64,000 nucleotides of DNA, from contig JAQPZY010001436.1 in NCBI GenBank assembly GCA_029931535.1, forward strand, positions 647,001 through 711,000, written 5' to 3'. This document shows positions 1-10,930 of this stretch, in pieces (position 1 is the stretch's first letter; each line of letters opens with the position of its first letter). Origin of the DNA: Margaritifera margaritifera. Lineage: Eukaryota; Mollusca; Bivalvia; Unionida; Margaritiferidae. The position numbers were made by a program, and so were the translations under genes. The notes under the pieces were generated by a model that saw nothing but the letters and a program-made list of their open reading frames with translations, made no database searches and was not told where the DNA came from.

Positions 1-589
1 TGCTTGAAACATATTTTATTGTGATTTTATTAAACAATATGGAATTGGACACGAGTTTTCTAACTCATCTAGGTCCTTTCCCAAAACAATAAAAAATGAT
101 CCAAAGATGACATTCGTTTTACAAAGATTCGTGTATATCTGAAAAACAAGGTAAACAATTTCATATATTAAAAGAAATTTTAACGAAAAAAACAGAAGAA
201 ACATATACGTATATACTTAAGTAAATAAGCAATTAATGAGAGAGACAGATGGAGAGATGGGCAGAGGAGAAAAACATTGCACTGGTGTCGGAAACTGTTA
301 TCCATTTCGTTGTTTAGTTTATAGATTTTTTACTTAGAATATAATTGTAAGTACTAAAAACGTTTGGTTTTGTGGATATATTTCTGAACATTTAGAAATA
401 TTAGAGAGTTTGTTTCTTGACTCACTTAGACGTCACCTTTCAATAATAGACTTACACAAGGAGTGTGTTGAAAGATAGAGAGAAAGAGCTCGGATCTTTG
501 GGTATTAAATAAGGGGTAATAGAAACAAAAGTGTTCAACATCTTCATTTTTATAACCACATGAATACATGGGAGAGTAAATTTGAGGGG
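1..589. other. AT-rich sequence, no gene seen
   Basis: No reading frame here resembles a protein family I know. From about 480 onward it could be the decayed 3' untranslated part of the minus-strand LINE that begins beside it, but no boundary or target duplication is visible. Confidence 0.4.
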
Positions 590-2650
590 AGTTTATGCGT
601 GTCTAAGTTTAGAATGTCGGATATTAAGGTGACGTTTGTCAATAACATAATACCATGGTGTCCAGTTATTTGGATTAGATAAACGTTTTTTATAATTAGA
701 AAGATTAACAGAATTTCGGATATCGTCAGGAATTATCGTAGATGCGAAAACGGACATCTGAAAAATGTGAAACAGGATATCTGAAAAAGGACATATGAAA
801 CATTTGCAGTCTGGTAGGGATTGGTGTGATGCTTTGAGAGTTATGTAGACGATAATGCGATGTATCATATCTCCTTTGTGGAAGAAGATCGCTTAAATAG
901 TTAGGTACTTGATTATTTATAATCGAATACATCATGCATAATCTCTTCTTTTTCTTTCGTTGTGCAAGAGTTTCCCAACCAGTTTCCTCAAAAAGAAACT
1001 CTGTAGAGCAATAAATGGGTAGACCTGTAACGATCCGTGCAGCTTTTGTTATAAGCTTTCCGATTCTTCAATAGAGCAATTATTCAAGACTTCAGAAGCA
1101 TATTCTAAGATTGGACGTATGAATAGTATATATTATTTAGCCAAAGTTGTTCTGTGAAAAGAGTTCTTAGTCGTGCGCACTATAAATAAATGTTTATATG
1201 CGTTCTGAATAATCATACTAATATGATTAGTCCATTTAACATTAGAAGATAATGTTCATCCTAGGTTTCATTGATTTTTAACAGGAAGCAAATTCATATT
1301 ATATCAAAAGAGAACATATGAAAGGAAAAGCCAGTTTGCCGGTTTGTAAAATTTCTGTTTTCGAAGTATTTTGTTAAAGGTAACAAGCATGTCGTTTACC
1401 CTTGCATTAAGTTTTTCAAGATCGTTGTTTATAATCCTTTGTACTTGTAAAGGGTCTGTAGAAGAAGTTCCAAGAGAAGTATCATCAGCAAATAGTCTCG
1501 CAAGCAAGTTCAAATTGTCTGCTGTATCGTTGATATACATAAGAAATAGTAAAGGGACTAGCACGGAACCTTGGGGAATCCCCAATGTTTGTTGATATTT
1601 TGTTCATATTGAATTTCGATAAAAACTCTCCGGTAGCGGTTTGTTAATTAGCTTTCGAACCATGATAGAAGTTTACAGGTGATTCTATATTTTTGAAGTT
1701 TATAAACGAATCCTTTAATCCATACTCTATCAAAAGCTTTACTTACATCAAGGAACGTTAAACATATGATTTAATTCGAATCAAGAGAAAAACATATTGT
1801 AATAAAGTTCAATTAGTTGATGAGTTTTTGAAAGGCCTGAAAGAAATTCAGATTGATATGCATATATCAAATCAGTCTGGTGCAAAAAATTACATAGATG
1901 CTTAAGTATATATCTTTCACACATAGCTGAATCAAGAAATTAGTTTATAATTAGATGACAGTGTTTTGTCTACTTCCTTAATAAATCACATCACACGCGC
2001 TAACTTCCATTGTGCGGGGAACACACTGGCTTCAAGTGATTTCTTCAATACATTTTTCAACTATATTTTTAACAGTTTATGACTAATTTGATTGTATTCA
2101 GCGGCTTTGTTGCGGTCAAAACTAGTTATTACATCTATAAATTCTTCTGTATGTATAATGATATAACAAAATAGTTTCATTTCCAACTTAAAAATGCAGT
2201 AACTGTTTATCATTATTTTTTAAACGTGTAACAGAAAAAAAAGAGTTCAGCACCTCACACTTTTCCTGTTCACCTGTCGCGATGTTACGTAATCGGAATG
2301 TAAGTCTAAGTGGAGGTAATAGGCTTAATGTATTTGTAGAATGTACTTATTGTCGCATAATTTTCCAATAAAGTCGAGGATTTGAAGATTCCAGGGAAGC
2401 CAAGTTTTCATCAACTATTAAAAGAAATGTTACCGTTGTTGCTTTTTTCAAATTTGTAACTCTGTTCCTCTGGTTCTTGTATTTTTGATAATGCTTTGGG
2501 TTATGAAGGCCTTGATCCTCAGCATGTCAATTCTTTTCATCTCTCGTTTTAATTCTGATGTAAGCACGGTTTTCATGAGCCCTCTCGAGATGTCTTAAAT
2601 TTGTTAAACAAATGTTGATGACCTCTAATCTAACTTTTAGTGTACAAGAT
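590..2650 (-). pseudogene. Decayed CR1/L2-like LINE (reverse transcriptase)
   Basis: Read on the minus strand, this is a non-LTR retrotransposon in broken frames. In 5'-3' order it shows an endonuclease-RT linker (QKYKNQRNRVTNL, about 2,447-2,488), an RT block (VFPAQWKLARV, about 1,992-2,024), RT motif A (FLDVSKAFDRVW, about 1,720-1,757), the GIPQGSV...FADDTS catalytic block (1,304-1,585), and a C-terminal block VPNYLSDLLPQRR (726-935). That C-terminal block recalls CR1/L2/Crack-type elements; the clade is inferred. RT motifs A and C keep their aspartates, but stops and frameshifts separate all the blocks. The endonuclease is not visible, so the copy is 5' truncated. It cannot encode an active protein. 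Confidence 0.85.
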
Positions 2651-3287
2651 GGATTTAACAGCTTTATTGTCAAGGATATACTATAGATGTTCTAGTGCAA
2701 TAGCGAGTGGTCAATGGAAACAAAAGATTAATGTTTTGCTTAAAATCTATATTCATCTATCCCCAGCTGTTCTTAAGATGTGTATTTGTTCTAATTATTA
2801 TACTCCCCATGTTTTCGAAGTGTTCCACATGTAATACTAAGATCCATTATGAGCATATCATCAATCATCTGCATGTGTGGGAAATGTCGACATAATGCCA
2901 AAGACTACAATGTTTGTTTAAACATGAGATTAAATGGTATACTTTCTAATGGCTTCGTCCCGTTTCGTCTTGAAAAATAAAAGGAATGCATTTTGATAGC
3001 TGGAAAATGAAAATTACTCAAAAAGGTGGTGTAGAAAAGGTACGCTTTGACACGAGGCCATAACATGTAGTTAGGAGGAAACATAAAAAAAACTAAAAAA
3101 AACCCGTTATTGTTGTCAGAATAATCATGATTAATTACATTCCTTTGTTAGTAATCCAAACCACGCGAAAATTTTCGAAAGGATTTCAAGTTTAAGATAA
3201 AAATGATGAATGCTTCAACTCCAATTTAATGACATATTTGGAGAAAATATTTATTATAATCAAATATTGGAATCAATTTAAGTTCAT

Positions 3288-3321
<34 letters not shown>

Positions 3322-3671
3322 ATCAGGTTTTGTTTACTTTGAAAAATATTACAAATCCATAGAAATTTCGGAAATAGTTTGGATAATTATTGAAACTATA
3401 GCTTTACTGATTGATTAATTATACACAGAGCTCAGCATATGGTCACAACCAACTAATTAATTTATGGGCCACGGAAAGAGCCTGTGTGTGGTGATATATT
3501 AAATACCGTATTTCAAATAACGAAGGTCGCTGATTGAACGAAAATAATTACAGGGAAATATTAAGCTAATCTTTCTGAAGAAGTCTATGTATGGGTAAAT
3601 TGTATCCAATAGTAGGCTTGAACGTTAAACCATTTTAATATTATTGCTGTCACCGCATGGTTACTGCTGAA

Positions 3672-3831
3672 CAGTAGCATACTAAGGGTAAATGGCGCCC
3701 GGGGCGACGATGATGGCCCAAAGGGCCAGAATACGAGGCCCGAATATTTATCAGCTGTTTTGGCGCCCCAAGACCTCTGGCGCCCGGGGCAACTGCCCAG
3801 TCTGCCCCCTCTCCCCGTTAGAACACTACTG
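3672..3831. mobile_element. hAT-type MITE, 160 bp
   Basis: Short GC-rich insert in AT-rich DNA. The left end begins CAGTAGCATACTAAGGG; the reverse complement of the right end begins CAGTAGTGTTCTAACGG, giving about 17-bp terminal inverted repeats. Flanking 8-mers are CTGCTGAA (3,664-3,671) and CTACTGGA (3,832-3,839), matching at 6 of 8. CAGTRG termini with an 8-bp target duplication are the signature of the hAT superfamily. The interior is rich in GCGCCCGGGGC and codes for nothing, so it is non-autonomous. Confidence 0.7.
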
Positions 3832-4223
3832 CTACTGGATGTAAACAGGAAAATCTCACCGGGCTGGATTTTTATATTGGGCACCTACAAGGACATTTTT
3901 CTCCAAAACGAGGCGTGAAGCATATCAGTTTCATCGTTTTAAAGGTTGCCTCTTGGGTTATAGGATGTAAACATGTTTTGCCGATCTTATAACAAATGTA
4001 CAATAATTTGGACAAACATTAACATCACGGTCGATGGGAACTAAATTAGTTGGTTGACGGAATGACAAAAGAGTAATTCTCCATAAAGTGTATAGTTTTA
4101 TTATCAATATTTGATTGATTAATGTCTTAAAAAAAGTCTGATAACAACATTGAGTTCATTAATACACTCATGTATTCGAAATTTGAAAACGTGGTTCATT
4201 GTATAATGCTATTATGAGTTGTA

Positions 4224-4279
4224 AAATTGGTCTTTAGTACTGTGTGGAGCTAAATTGGTCTTTAGTACTGTGTGGAGCT
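4224..4279. repeat. Perfect 28-bp tandem duplication
   Basis: Two exact copies of a 28-bp unit starting AAATTGGTCTTTAG, the second beginning at 4,252. Their identity suggests a recent local duplication inside dispersed repeat A. Confidence 0.9.
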
Positions 4280-4309
4280 ATCTTTTCTCGTACTGAAGCC
4301 ATTTGGGCA

Positions 4310-4545
4310 TGATGCAGAAGGTAGATGATGCAATGCTTAAAAGGCTAGATGATGCAGTATAATACTCTAAAGATTCGATGATGAAGAACTCTCGAAACGC
4401 TAGATAATGCTGACAAGGCTAAATGATGCTCAAAACTCTAGAATATGCTCAAAAGGCTTGATGATGCAGTAGTCAAAAGGCTACATGATGCACTACTTAT
4501 ACGTCTAGATGATGCAGTACTCAAAAGGTTAGATGACACAAAATA
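4310..4545. repeat. Degenerate ~24-bp minisatellite
   Basis: About eight to ten imperfect copies of a unit close to GATGATGCAGTACTCAAAAG plus GCTA. The related copy at 22,680-22,730 has only about two units of the same motif, so the array expanded or contracted after the two loci separated. Confidence 0.8.
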
Positions 4546-4952
4546 AACTACTTGGGTAACAAAAGTGAAGAATCTCATTTTAATGTATTGTTTTTGGATA
4601 CGTATAGATTGCTCAAAGTGTTGGTAACATAGTTCCGTTTCTTCTAATCGTCTTACGGCCAAGCAAATCTGGAAAAGCAAAAGTTTAAGAAATTCAAAAT
4701 TATAGCAATACAATCGTACAAACGTTTATTTCAACCAAACAAAAATACATCTCTTTTGATGTACCAAATATTTTGATAAGATATCTGGCAAAGTAAAATT
4801 TTCAAATCAGGTTTTGAAGATAGAGATTGGATGGCAAAATAAACTTAAAAAAAAAGATCATTGCTATCAGTATGCTTGAAATAGATTTAGTTGTGCTCAA
4901 AGAAGAATTTCATATCGTCTATATCCGCCTGGTGAATAGAGAATTAAGAAAT

Positions 4953-4953
<1 letters not shown>

Positions 4954-5014
<61 letters not shown>
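4954..5014. repeat. (AT)n microsatellite
   Basis: About 30 uninterrupted AT dinucleotides. Confidence 0.98.
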
Positions 5015-5018
<4 letters not shown>

Positions 5019-7675
5019 TATATGTGTCCTATAAAAGAATAAAGATATTTTATTAATGAACTATACCAGTAAAGTAACACTACTTGTTATTATTTTTTTC
5101 TTTCATTTTCCATCTGAATAAAGTTGACTACTGAGTCTAATTTTACATGATCAGTTTTACATTTTTTAATCTTATGTGGCAATGCCATGCATGTATCCGT
5201 ATCTCGATGTAGAACCTGACTCTCCTGTCAAATCGTATATTAATGATAAAAATGTTGTAGTATGGACCGGTGGCCTAAATTACAAGTAAAGCTTCAATCA
5301 ATCAATTATTAAAAAAAGCGACTTAGTTAAATTAGGTAAGAAGCCAGTCTAATGAAATTAAAATGCGAATATGTTTGTTCTATTTCCTGTTGACAAAATG
5401 TGATTGAAAATATCTATTACTTTAAAAACAAGATTACATTTTAAGAGCTCGCATTCTTCTTCTGAATTGCTACATACTTTAGGTTAGCCAAAAGACTACC
5501 TCTTTGGCATAGGTATTAATAAAAACTATTACATGCATTGAAAAGGTGATGTATTTAAGAAAGCAATTCATCGATATTTTCAAGTATTTCTTATCATACG
5601 AAGAACTGAATACCATATATTAGACTGTTTTCATCATCATTTTAAAGGTTAGTTTAAAGATTATGTTATCACAAGACCACGGGTCTTAAAGAAAGGTTCA
5701 TTGGCCCCAGAATTAGCAGTTAGTCTTCAAAATCGTTTAAATTAACATCAGTAAGTTTTATTATTATTCTATCTGCATGCACTTTGTATTAGCGATGGAA
5801 AAACACCAACGACAATTGCAACGAAGACAGAACACAACAATAGCAGCAGCAACAGCAACAGCAACGACGTCGAAAACAATAAAGACACTAAAAGAACCAC
5901 GTTTAAGAAGCTAAGTGTAGGCGAATATTTTGTTTTCAGTGTGATTGTTGTCTCTGCTGACTGGAATAAGAGATAGCAAACAAAAATAATCATTTGAACA
6001 AGATTGCTCTTCCTCTTCTCTCTTAACCACATCGTTTTGTCGTCTATGTCATTATTAAGAAAGGCAATATCATCTAACGAACTATCATGGTCACGGCGAT
6101 CAGAAGACGAAATATAAATATACGTTTTGAATTAAATGGACCTCGGAACCTTCAAAACCAAGCGCGGTATACACAAAATATAAAGGGGAAAAAGGGAACC
6201 AAAGTGCACAAGGTATTGTTGGTAAAGAAGCATGCAAACAAGGTGACTCCGTCTCAAAGACACATTGGAGATGGAAATACTGAAGCTACAGACACAGTTG
6301 GAAACATATTTTAAAGTTTTAGTGGGTCTGAGAATTAAACATGTTGATAGACAAAAAAGCGAACCAACGTCACAATGACTCAGTGTATTTCAATTTAACA
6401 ATTATATACGTCAACCAGGCATTATTATTTTCATTTTGGTTTCTTTCATTTTTTTAGGTAGTCATTTCATCAATATTATATTTCAAAGAGGGTGAAAATA
6501 TGTACTTTTCCTTCACATAAATGTCAGTATTAGTTTCATATAAATAGACTTCATTATGCCGAATATTTGTCAGCGAGCGGTCTAGTGAATGTGGAAATAC
6601 GGTGTATGACTTCAGAATTCAGTGAACCGTAGGCTGATATTCTGGAAACGTAACATTTTAGAAATGTTACCCGTTGCTACTTTACAAATGCAATGTTGCC
6701 GTCTGCTGTAGATATTTTATACCAGGCTTACAGTTAAGGTTATTAAACTCTTGTGAATGAAGTATAGTTCAAGAAATTTTGATGAAGTTAATAAATCCAA
6801 CTATCCAACCTGCCACCCGAATACAGTTCCATTACATGTATGACACATTTTTGGGGAGAGTCACCGAAGGAGATCGTCGGAAGGCCAATTATCACCATTG
6901 TTTCAAATGATCACATAAACTGTGCACTGGCATTTATATTGCATACCATGTTCCACACATGTCAGGTATTGGTGACATATTTAAATCTATTCCGCTCCAA
7001 CCTAAAACCCTATTCTTTGATAAATTGGAAATACTGCTAGCGTGCCAAGTTTTTTTTCCAAACTGATGCACGTTTTAAGTCATACATCATAAATCTTTCC
7101 TCATAAAGATTGGAGCTTTTCAGATCGCAGTAATTGTTAAATTAGATTTGTCAGAAGATCAATTTAAATTTTAACGGCCAATTTTGCCTGAAAGAATTTT
7201 CTTTTCTTGCAAAAGTTGCATGTTTTAATTGAATTCAAACGATTTTATTATAGCTTCCTTAATGCAAACATGTTTAAAGCACGGCCACTTAATGTGCTAC
7301 CACCAATTGTATGCTAAATAAATATTTTTGCATCCGGGTGCTCAAGGACGTGCCAAAGAGGTAAAGATAATGCTGTGATTACGTAAAAAGATGGGAGGTG
7401 AGTTTACTTCAGGCAAAGCAATTCACTCGTTTAAGTTTGCATAATCTTCAAGAAAGAAATGTTTAAAAATGAGGATGGAATCAAAAGTACGTGTTCTCTA
7501 TTTCCCCATTTGATATTATATGCTTTTTCAGTATTAACATTCGGCGCGATATATGACAACAAATAAAAAAAATCAAGATTTCTAGAGGGATTTTAAAAAA
7601 AAAAGGTTTTCTCCTGTTTTGCGAAAAATCTATTCTGACTACCTCCCAATATTTGAACTCTTTATTTAAAGAACA
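5015..7675. other. AT-rich sequence, no supported gene
   Basis: Short frames occur on both strands (for example 5,769-6,032 minus and 6,087-6,314 plus), but none shows a recognised domain, splice signals or codon bias. A CAG/CAA-rich patch around 5,838-5,872 makes the Leu-rich minus frame there a low-complexity artefact. Confidence 0.5.
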
Positions 7676-7845
7676 CCCAACGGAATAAAAAGCTGCATAT
7701 TTGTTCTAATTAGCACATGTTTTAGACTTTCGAAGTGTTCTACAGGGAATACCAACATCCATTATTAACGTGTCATCAATCTTCTGCATATGACGCATGT
7801 GTAGAAATAATTGAATGTAAAGGACGACGATGCTAATTTAAAGAA
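7676..7845. repeat. Dispersed repeat A, partial copy
   Basis: Matches 2,755-2,900 over about 150 bp (shared 'tatttgttctaatta', 'cgaagtgttc', 'catcaat'). It lies directly upstream of the palindromic MITE that starts at 7,976. Confidence 0.6.
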
Positions 7846-7975
7846 AGGCAATACTTTTTTTTTTCTTGTGAAGGATTTTAAATTTAATTTAGCTACATGT
7901 TTAGAAAGAAACACTTGATGGACAGGACATACATAGGTCAAAGCGGTGAAAATAATAAAGTGTAAAAAGGGTACA

Positions 7976-8434
7976 TACCGTCTGTACTCGCTTATAAGTC
8001 GAGGCCAAATGCAAACTGAAGAGACCCAGATCTAGTAGCGGCGCGAGGGTGGCGTGCGGGGGGGGGGGGGGATGCTGAAAATTTCATAGTTATTCACCTC
8101 ACATTAGTGTAACGGGGCAATTCTTCACAAAACTTATATTCAGGAGGGGGGGTGTGTGGGAGGAGAGCGGCAACTTACATACAAACTGTTTTCTGTGGCA
8201 AAGTAGGGGCGCCACTAAATAACATTGTCCCAGGGCACCTCGAACCCTCGCTCCGCGACTGCCCAAATCTGCCGTCGCATAATGTGCCGGCAGATTTGGG
8301 TCTATGCAGTTTGTTAGGAGTAATCAGTAAAACACACACCATACACCCTGATCTGCCAGTGCATTATGCGACGGTAGATCAGGATCTATGTTGTTTTCAG
8401 CTGGACTCGACTTATAAGCAAGTAAAGATGGTTA
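7976..8434. mobile_element. Palindromic MITE P, copy 1 (split)
   Basis: A non-coding element with about 42-bp imperfect terminal inverted repeats. Left: TACCGTCTGTACTCGCTTAT then AAGTCGAG. Right (reverse complement): TAACCATCTTTACTTGCTTA then TAAGTCGAG. Without the nested insert and its duplicated 8-mer it is 222 bp, almost equal to copy 2 (221 bp at 12,172-12,392). The middle holds two hairpins, 8,262-8,300 (13-bp perfect stem) and 8,347-8,383 (11-bp stem with one G.T pair). Their loops contain TCGCATAATG and CATTATGCGA, which are exact reverse complements. No transposase is nearby and the superfamily is not assigned. Confidence 0.8.
8033..8261. mobile_element. hAT-type MITE nested in MITE P
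   Basis: A 229-bp GC-rich insert. The left end TAGTAGCGGCGCGAGGGT pairs with the right end, whose reverse complement is CAGTCGCGGAGCGAGGGT. Flanking 8-mers CCCAGATC (8,025-8,032) and CCCAAATC (8,262-8,269) match at 7 of 8, the 8-bp duplication expected for hAT. It contains a G14 tract (8,058-8,071) and no coding capacity. Removing it plus one 8-mer restores a continuous MITE P, which fixes the order of events. Confidence 0.85.
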
Positions 8435-9003
8435 TTAAAAATGAGGCTTGTTAAAGAGGAATCTGCTGAACTGTGAAGTTGTTTTTCTTAATGACGTAAT
8501 CATTCGCCTATATTTCTGATCCAAAACAGATCATAATTACTTAAATTTCAAAATAATAACATTGGCACCTAAAATTTTGTAATATACTTGGACTCAATAA
8601 TTATATTTCGATGTTTAAAATGCAGTAATATTGATTTTTGTTTTAAAACAAGCATTCATTACTTGTGTCAACTTGACAGAGATAATATATGAATAGACAT
8701 TGTTGAAGGTAATAATGTTTGAGTTATTTACACTTAAATACATAATGTAATTGGTATGTGCTTATGGATAATGAAATTAGTGTGTTTAAAATATTTTATT
8801 TACTTTACATGGACAAAACATTATCCTCCTCAGCCTTTTCCAAAAACATTTTCTATTTGAGTATCATCACGTTTGATTCAATGATATTATTAAAGAAGTT
8901 TCTTCCAACATAATTTAATTGCATTTTAAAAGTAATGTTTCTAATTTTGGTAACGGTGTGAAGAAGGTATTTACAACATGCACGTACTTTATATCTATCT
9001 ATC

Positions 9004-9036
9004 TGTGTGTGTGTGTGTGTGTGTGTATGTGTGTGT
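9004..9036. repeat. (GT)n microsatellite
   Basis: GT dinucleotides with one interruption, preceded by a short ATCT run. It lies next to the 3' end of the minus-strand LINE fragment. Confidence 0.95.
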
Positions 9037-9049
9037 AAGCGCTTAACGG

Positions 9050-9435
9050 CACCAAGTTCTAACAATGTAACAATGAAGAATTGCACAAACCCTTAGGAAG
9101 ACAAACCCTTCCAAATAAATGTAAACATGAAGCACAACAGGATCAAATATAAACGATTAAGATGTTGAAATTCTGTATAAGATATATAAAATAAAAGTCA
9201 AAAGTAAAAATATGTACAATCCTTAAAACATATGGTCAGTATTGATTGGTTAAAGCACGTCCCCCAACCCCATATCCCCCCCCCAACCCCTCAAAATTCA
9301 AGATTTGTTCGGGTTGTATTTCATTATAAAGTTTTTCCATTTAGTTCACATAAAATACGTCTGTCTCAGAGGGTGCAAGTAGACACGCTCGACAAGAATT
9401 TGTTTAATTTTAAGTGGGCACTAGCATGTTTTCAG
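9050..9435 (-). mobile_element. I/Nimb-like LINE, 3' end fragment (-)
   Basis: Minus-strand copy of the 3' end of the LINE family seen at 51,690-56,850. 9,050-9,150 (cggcaccaag ... aaacccttccaaataaatgtaaa) matches 51,695-51,815, and 9,200-9,420 matches 51,890-52,080 (tccttaaaacatat, tctgtctca, cacgctcgacaag). It covers the 3' UTR and last codons only. It abuts a plus-strand copy, forming a head-to-head pair. Confidence 0.75.
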
Positions 9436-9810
9436 TTAATATACAACATGTATAATGGGATCTATCATATCAGACATTTATTTGATGTGGTCAATAAAAA
9501 CAAAAAATGATGATGATGTACTAGAATGGAAAGTCTTTGACATTTTGAGCCAATGCGGTCTATATACCACATTTTGACTCTATATTTTAATAATTATATA
9601 GTTGTTACCTTTATGAATTATTTTGCATAGTTTTTAGAGAGCTTTAACACTTTTATGTTTTTTCTTGTTTTACTATATGTGTATGTTTATCAAGTAGGGT
9701 TAATCTTCCCTAACTTTTTTTTACAATTCTTTCTTTTTCCATTTTTTCAAATTTGTCTTAAAATTGGCATCATGTAGCCGGCATTGTGCTGATGTGCTGT
9801 TAACCTCTAT
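9436..9810 (+). mobile_element. I/Nimb-like LINE, 3' end fragment (+)
   Basis: Plus-strand remnant of the same family. Residues before 9,560 resemble the C-terminus (DILSQCGLYTTF-like; the copy at 30.5 kb has DILSE, a stop, GLYNIL). The following 3' UTR ends in 'ggcatcatgtagccggcattgtgctgatgtgctgtt', matching 30,745-30,795, 47,995-48,040 and 58,515-58,555. The RT and RNase H parts are missing. Confidence 0.75.
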
Positions 9811-10530
9811 ACATACGTAAACATATTATTTCCTATATATCTGCACGAGATGGGTAGTGACAAAATATCAGAGTAGGCAATTGCATACAAATTTCTTACT
9901 TAATTTTTCTCTTATTCCCAATGGACCCAACTGAATGTTATTGCATCAGATACTAGCAATCATTAGGAAAGTCATAATCGACTTTCTCTCTATCAATACT
10001 TTGTTTTTTCTCAAATGAGTCTACAAGGGTAATAATGTTATAATGTTACCATGGGAAATTACTTAACGATTCATTTACAGGTCAGTGGCCCTGCTTCACA
10101 AGGCATTTTTCTCCAATACAGTGCCATTTAATTAAGAGAGAAGTTTTCATTAACTCTTTCTTTGTATTACCATTGGTCGCTGATACCACAATTAACAGAT
10201 AGAGCCCACAGCAACAATAGACATGAGAGTTAATCTACTGTGTATCTTCTCCTTATAAGACACTCTACCAAAGTTATAGGTCGAGTGTCCATAACGAAAC
10301 GTCTAACGTCTCCAGCGGGTACTGTTATTTTAAGAAACTCAAGTTGAGCGAACTAACTAGGTATGCTCTTGACTTCTGTACTGGATGAAAATGTAGGCTG
10401 CTCATGGAGAAGTAAGAATTTTGAACAGTTGTGATCTACGGTCAGACAATAGTGTGCTTGTTATTGTGGATAGTACTTTTAAAATATACTCGCACTTACT
10501 TGTGGTGCTGTTTTTTCAATTATCTTATCT
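9480..10530. repeat. Segmental duplication, copy 1
   Basis: About 1 kb that aligns from end to end, with many point changes, to 30,520-31,490. The match continues past the LINE 3' terminus (shared 'taccatgggaaatta', 'aacgattcat', 'caggtcagtggccctgctt', 'atctacggtcagacaatag'). It therefore contains a LINE 3' end plus about 700 bp of non-LINE sequence. Confidence 0.75.
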
Positions 10531-10741
10531 ATTTAGACTTGTTCATATAGAACTAAACCAAACAGAGCAGAATGTTACTTCATTCAGATCGCACAGTAAT
10601 CAATTTAGACTTGTTCATATAGAACCAAACCAAACAGAGCAGAACGTTACTTCATTCAGATCACACATTAATCAATTTAGACTTGTTCATATAGAACCAA
10701 ACCAAACAGAGCAGAGCGTTACTTTATTCAGATCACACAGA
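10531..10741. repeat. 72-bp tandem repeat, 2.9 copies
   Basis: Units start at 10,531, 10,603 and 10,675 and are nearly identical. The unit is a multiple of 3, so a 113-codon plus frame (10,421-10,762) reads three 24-residue repeats containing NQTEQ. The duplicate locus at 31.49 kb has only one diverged unit, so the expansion is specific to this locus. The frame lies partly in duplicated non-coding DNA and is probably not a gene. Confidence 0.9.
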
Positions 10742-10930
10742 TATACACGAAGACAAAGATAAAGATGCATGGTCAAAGAGACAAAAGAAACACAACATTA
10801 TATACATCGGGCGCTGAAAAGATTTCGAGAGAAATTTTATAAATTTACAAAGGTTATTAAAAATGTTTACATTTGTTGAATTATAAAACAAATCAAACAC
10901 AAACACACATCTATATATCTATATATCTAT

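Larger units (their letters stand above)
2700..4840. repeat. Dispersed repeat A, copy 1
   Basis: Non-coding sequence that recurs in the window. 2,760-2,900 matches 7,690-7,840 (shared 'tatttgttctaatta' and 'tcatcaat' stretches). 3,000-3,400 and 4,100-4,540 match 21,965-22,740 in the same order, including a shared ATTTGATTGATTAATGT block and the minisatellite motif that follows. A T28 tract lies at 3,289-3,316. Copy 1 is longer because it carries an hAT MITE at 3,672-3,831 and a longer minisatellite. The element type and true ends are unknown. Confidence 0.6.

Noticed and set aside
1371..1595. Plus-strand 74-codon frame
   Set aside because: Antisense shadow of the minus-strand RT block GIPQGSV...FADDTS.
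5769..6032. A Leu-rich membrane protein on minus
   Set aside because: The Leu run is the reverse of a CAG/CAA-rich low-complexity tract; no other support.
10421..10762. A 113-codon protein with three NQTEQ repeats
   Set aside because: It lies in a locus-specific 72-bp tandem expansion of duplicated non-coding DNA; the paralog at 31.4 kb has no such frame.
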